6,331 nucleotides of DNA. It comes from Bacteroidota bacterium (GTDB taxonomy: Bacteria > Bacteroidota > Ignavibacteria > Ignavibacteriales > Ignavibacteriaceae). Shown one piece after another: positions 5,987-6,331 of the stretch (the first letter of the stretch is position 1; each line of letters starts with the position of its first letter). The translations under genes and the position numbers were made by a program. The notes below the pieces were generated by a model. The model ran no database searches, was not told the origin of the DNA, and saw only the letters and a program-made list of their open reading frames with translations. The stretch covers positions 1-6,331 of the forward strand of contig JADFGB010000070.1 in the NCBI GenBank assembly GCA_022567875.1, read 5' to 3'.

Positions 5987-6331
5987 GGGGGTGACTTTGG
6001 CTTCGACGGTGTTAAAGAGGCAATGAACTGCGCATCGTGTTCCTCCGGAGTACACGTTAAACAACCGGAAAAAAACAATAACTGGCGAAAACAATTACGC
6101 CTTAGCAGCTTAATTAATTAAGCTGCCGTTCACTAATTTTTTTCGCACTGGAAATTAGATGAACGTCGTTTAAGTGCGATAGCCTAATCTACCGCTCTTG
6201 TAGATAAAGCGAATTCTTTATGAGCAGGCTTAAAGTGACCCTTGTCTATTTGGTAGCTTTAAGCTAAAATAAAAATAGACTATATGTGTAGACGTTTATT
6301 GAATCTTAACTTCGGACGCGGGTTCGATTCC
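5987..6331 (+). ncRNA. ssrA: tmRNA (ssrA), missing only the extreme 3' end
   Basis: This is the one-piece transfer-messenger RNA that rescues stalled ribosomes together with SmpB. The 5' end GGGGGTGACTTTGGCTTCGACGG is the tmRNA signature with the acceptor-stem 5' strand. The long helix P2 pairs CAATGAAC (6021-6028) with GTTTATTG (6294-6301). PK1 is CGTGT/ACACG (6036-6040, 6052-6056) with TCCGG/CCGGA (6044-6048, 6065-6069). PK2 is 6128-6139 with 6152-6164, plus CGCACT/AGTGCG (6144-6149, 6173-6178). PK3 is ATCTAC/GTAGAT (6187-6192, 6200-6205) plus GCTC/GAGC (6194-6197, 6222-6225). PK4 is GCTTAAAG/CTTTAAGC (6228-6235, 6257-6264) plus GTCTATTT/AAATAGAC (6244-6251, 6273-6280). The T-loop TTCGATT (6323-6329) and two bases of the T-stem 3' strand close the window. 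The rest of the T stem, the acceptor 3' strand and CCA, roughly 15 nt, lie beyond the edge. Confidence 0.97.
6084..6113 (+). other. tmRNA proteolysis-tag reading frame, GENNYALAA-stop
   Basis: The resume codon is GGC at 6084, following AATAACT, which aligns with E. coli AATAGTC before its GCA resume codon. The frame encodes Gly-Glu-Asn-Asn-Tyr-Ala-Leu-Ala-Ala and ends at TAA (6111-6113). The YALAA end matches the E. coli tag exactly and is the degron read by ClpXP. The alanine charged on tmRNA itself precedes the Gly. The stop codon lies inside a hairpin formed by a perfect 22-bp palindrome (6105-6126). Confidence 0.93.

Noticed and set aside
5980..5987. TAAATTTG, an exact match to the Bacteroidota -7 promoter consensus TAnnTTTG
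   Set aside because: It touches the mature tmRNA 5' end, so transcription from it would start inside the RNA and miss the acceptor stem.
5890..6078. 62-codon minus-strand open frame across the end of pduO and the start of ssrA
   Set aside because: It overlaps the conserved tmRNA 5' domain and the pduO 3' end, so the base sequence is explained by those features.

Overview
The window is AT-rich (about 30% GC by eye) and reads as ordinary chromosomal DNA of a Gram-negative bacterium. The best guess is the Bacteroidota/Chlorobiota (FCB) assemblage. The reasons are two tandem LptF/LptG-type lipopolysaccharide-export permeases, a long helical extension and a Gly-Pro-Gly-Gly-Pro-Arg-Gly-Asp loop in the LptF-like protein, a lipoprotein with an acidic stretch right after its lipidated cysteine, and a tmRNA tag (GENNYALAA) of the kind I associate with Bacteroidota. 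The lineage call is inference from family knowledge, not from a search.

Layout. Positions 1-1617 (minus strand) hold two overlapping permease genes: a complete lptF-like gene with a GTG start, then the first 87 codons of an lptG-like gene that runs off the left edge. A 178-bp divergent intergenic region separates them from the plus-strand genes. Positions 1796-3160 encode an M20-family zinc dipeptidase with every metal ligand and catalytic residue in place; it starts at a TTG behind a strong Shine-Dalgarno sequence. Positions 3284-4147 encode a lipoprotein of unknown function, closed by a clear intrinsic terminator (4178-4219). Positions 4301-5943 form a two-gene operon with a 1-nt overlap (TAATG): a YgfZ/CAF17-type folate-binding protein, then a PduO-type ATP:cob(I)alamin adenosyltransferase. 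From 5987 to the right edge lies ssrA (tmRNA), complete except for roughly the last 15 nt of the mature 3' end. Its tag reading frame and four pseudoknots can be read directly.

How the genes work together. The permease pair belongs to LPS transport. The peptidase and the lipoprotein look like independent units. The ygfZ-pduO pair joins iron-sulfur/folate-linked maintenance with coenzyme B12 formation and is the only non-trivial functional coupling here. ssrA serves ribosome rescue. I see no mobile element, CRISPR array, toxin-antitoxin pair or defence locus, and nothing that amounts to a new system. The least explained items are the lipoprotein, the LptF helical insert and the ygfZ-pduO coupling.
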